From the NCBI GenBank assembly GCA_034687125.1, contig JAQGBZ010000064.1, positions 124,001 through 188,000 on the forward strand: a stretch of DNA of 64,000 bases, written 5' to 3'. Below the pieces are notes generated by a model. That model had not been told where the DNA came from, made no database searches, and saw only the letters and a list, made by a program, of their open reading frames with translations. Origin of the DNA: Neelides folsomi (taxonomy: Eukaryota; Arthropoda; Collembola; Neelipleona; Neelidae). Shown here in pieces: positions 63,101 to 64,000 of this stretch. Position 1 is the first letter of the stretch, and each line of letters starts with the position of its first letter. A program made the position numbers and the translations under genes.

Positions 63101-64000
63101 CACGGAGGTCGAAAGGGCGCCCTTCTTCTTCTCCTCATCCACTAACCCATTCCCTAGAGATCGAGCTCGTAAAAAATGTCGACCAATCTTCACTTTGTTA
63201 TAAAATCTCTTCCTCAATCCTACTATCATGATTTCTCAAATTAATTTGGATTTTGACAAGGAAGAAATTAGAATAAGAGTATCGACTTATCTTCACAGAT
63301 TACTTCTTTTCTCTTTTTATGCAAGACAATAATAATAAGAGTAATAAAACACATGAAAAGGGGATAAATTATTATCTTTGTGGATTTATATTGCAAATAA
63401 AATAAATGCTTAAGTTACAATAATGCATGCTTACGCATGTTATTTTATCGTGCTATTTAAAAAATATATAAAAGTTTAATTAAAAAAACATGTGGGAAAT
63501 TAAGCGTGGATCTTATAAAAAGATTAAAGAGAAAACAAACGGAATATTTATATCATACTCGTCTCGTTATAAATATAAAAAAGGCTGATCTGAAGAAGGG
63601 ATCTTTGGTGGGATTGAGAGATGACCTCATCGACCTTTTTCAACACCTAAATTCAACATTCGTTATGTTGTTATTTTTGAGAAGGCTCGTCGAACAAATG
63701 AGCCCTGAATAGAATCTTCTCACCCTATTTCTAAATTTCAACCTCAAAGATCCCATCGCGGACCTCTTCCCCTTTAAAAGATTCCCAAGGCGTCAAAATT
63801 CTATTAAGATCATCTTTTTTACTCGGATTATAATAGCCCAAGACTCGCAATGTGTGGTTATAATTCTATTTCCACGGCTCAGCCCAATCTACCTTTAATC
63901 GAGGGAAGACCATAATAAAGATTTTAATAAATGCCCATATAAAGAGATGAGAAAATAACACGTTGTTTATCATGTGAGATCAAATGATCTCTTTTGTGCC

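Larger units (their letters stand above)
38287..64000. other. 25.7-kb stretch without recognisable gene, probably the 5' intron or upstream region of CLCA
   Basis: Left boundary is the acceptor cctgttgcag of the first visible CLCA exon. That exon begins mid-domain (EILRRTSDNLY), so at least one more exon with the signal peptide must lie upstream. I could not identify it here, either because it is short or because it is beyond 64000. Texture is as in the 20.6-kb intron: moderate G+C, purine- and pyrimidine-rich words, no transposon signature. More AT-rich islands occur around 47.3-47.5 kb, 52.1-52.4 kb and 63.2-63.6 kb. The longest frames (43682-44035 minus and 48290-48676 minus) have no family features. 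Confidence 0.6.

Noticed and set aside
63506-63712. 68-codon ORF in the AT-richer right end
   Set aside because: Plausible-looking amphipathic peptide but no family, no splice context and near the window edge. Not enough to call.
1-64000. CRISPR arrays, rRNA genes, LTR or other virus-like elements, LINEs
   Set aside because: No spaced direct-repeat arrays, rRNA segments, reverse transcriptase motifs or long terminal repeats were noticed anywhere in the window.

Overview
This is a eukaryotic, almost certainly arthropod-like nuclear window. The genes have many short phase-conserved introns (about 60-150 bp in the left part) with GT..TTTTAG/TTGCAG-type splice sites, and the proteins are SAP18, FBXO30/40, PPIE, DNAAF1 and CLCA orthologues. 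Species cannot be fixed from sequence alone. DNAAF1 implies motile cilia or flagellated sperm, and CLCA argues for an animal. LAYOUT: (1) 1-10.9 kb is AT-rich and gene-dense. It holds SAP18 (+), a fold-back Tc1/mariner-type MITE, a doubtful ORF in a GC-richer patch, FBXO30/40-like (-), PPIE (+, head-to-head with FBXO30 across about 440 bp) and DNAAF1/LRRC50 (+). One DNAAF1 intron carries a 1.74-kb non-autonomous hAT transposon with 22-bp perfect terminal inverted repeats and an 8-bp target duplication overlapping the splice donor. (2) 10.9-17.4 kb holds eleven 3' exons of a CLCA-family (calcium-activated chloride channel regulator) gene on the minus strand, tail to tail with DNAAF1. (3) 17.4-38.0 kb is one 20.6-kb intron of that gene, joined in frame to an N-terminal-domain exon at 38.0-38.3 kb. 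(4) 38.3-64 kb has no recognisable gene. The CLCA signal-peptide exon(s) must lie here unseen or beyond the window. The roughly 46 kb from 17.4 kb onward looks compositionally different from the left end: visibly richer in G+C, rich in GAGG/CCTC words, with no recognisable transposon and no supported ORF. HOW THE GENES RELATE: The first four are a chance cluster of conserved housekeeping or ciliary genes (mRNA processing, ubiquitin ligase, spliceosomal isomerase, axonemal dynein assembly), not an operon. The most notable biology is the CLCA protein. Its zinc-protease signature HEWAH has become REWAK, its VWA metal site reads DRTKT instead of DxSxS, and it has a C-terminal membrane helix followed by a cytoplasmic tail of about 226 residues with a PPxY motif and a C-terminal PDZ-ligand-like ISFV. 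That is a layout expected of a non-proteolytic, scaffolded membrane protein rather than a secreted self-cleaving CLCA. All gene models were made by hand from splice signals, reading phase and family resemblance. The summed coding lengths of the four complete models divide exactly by three.
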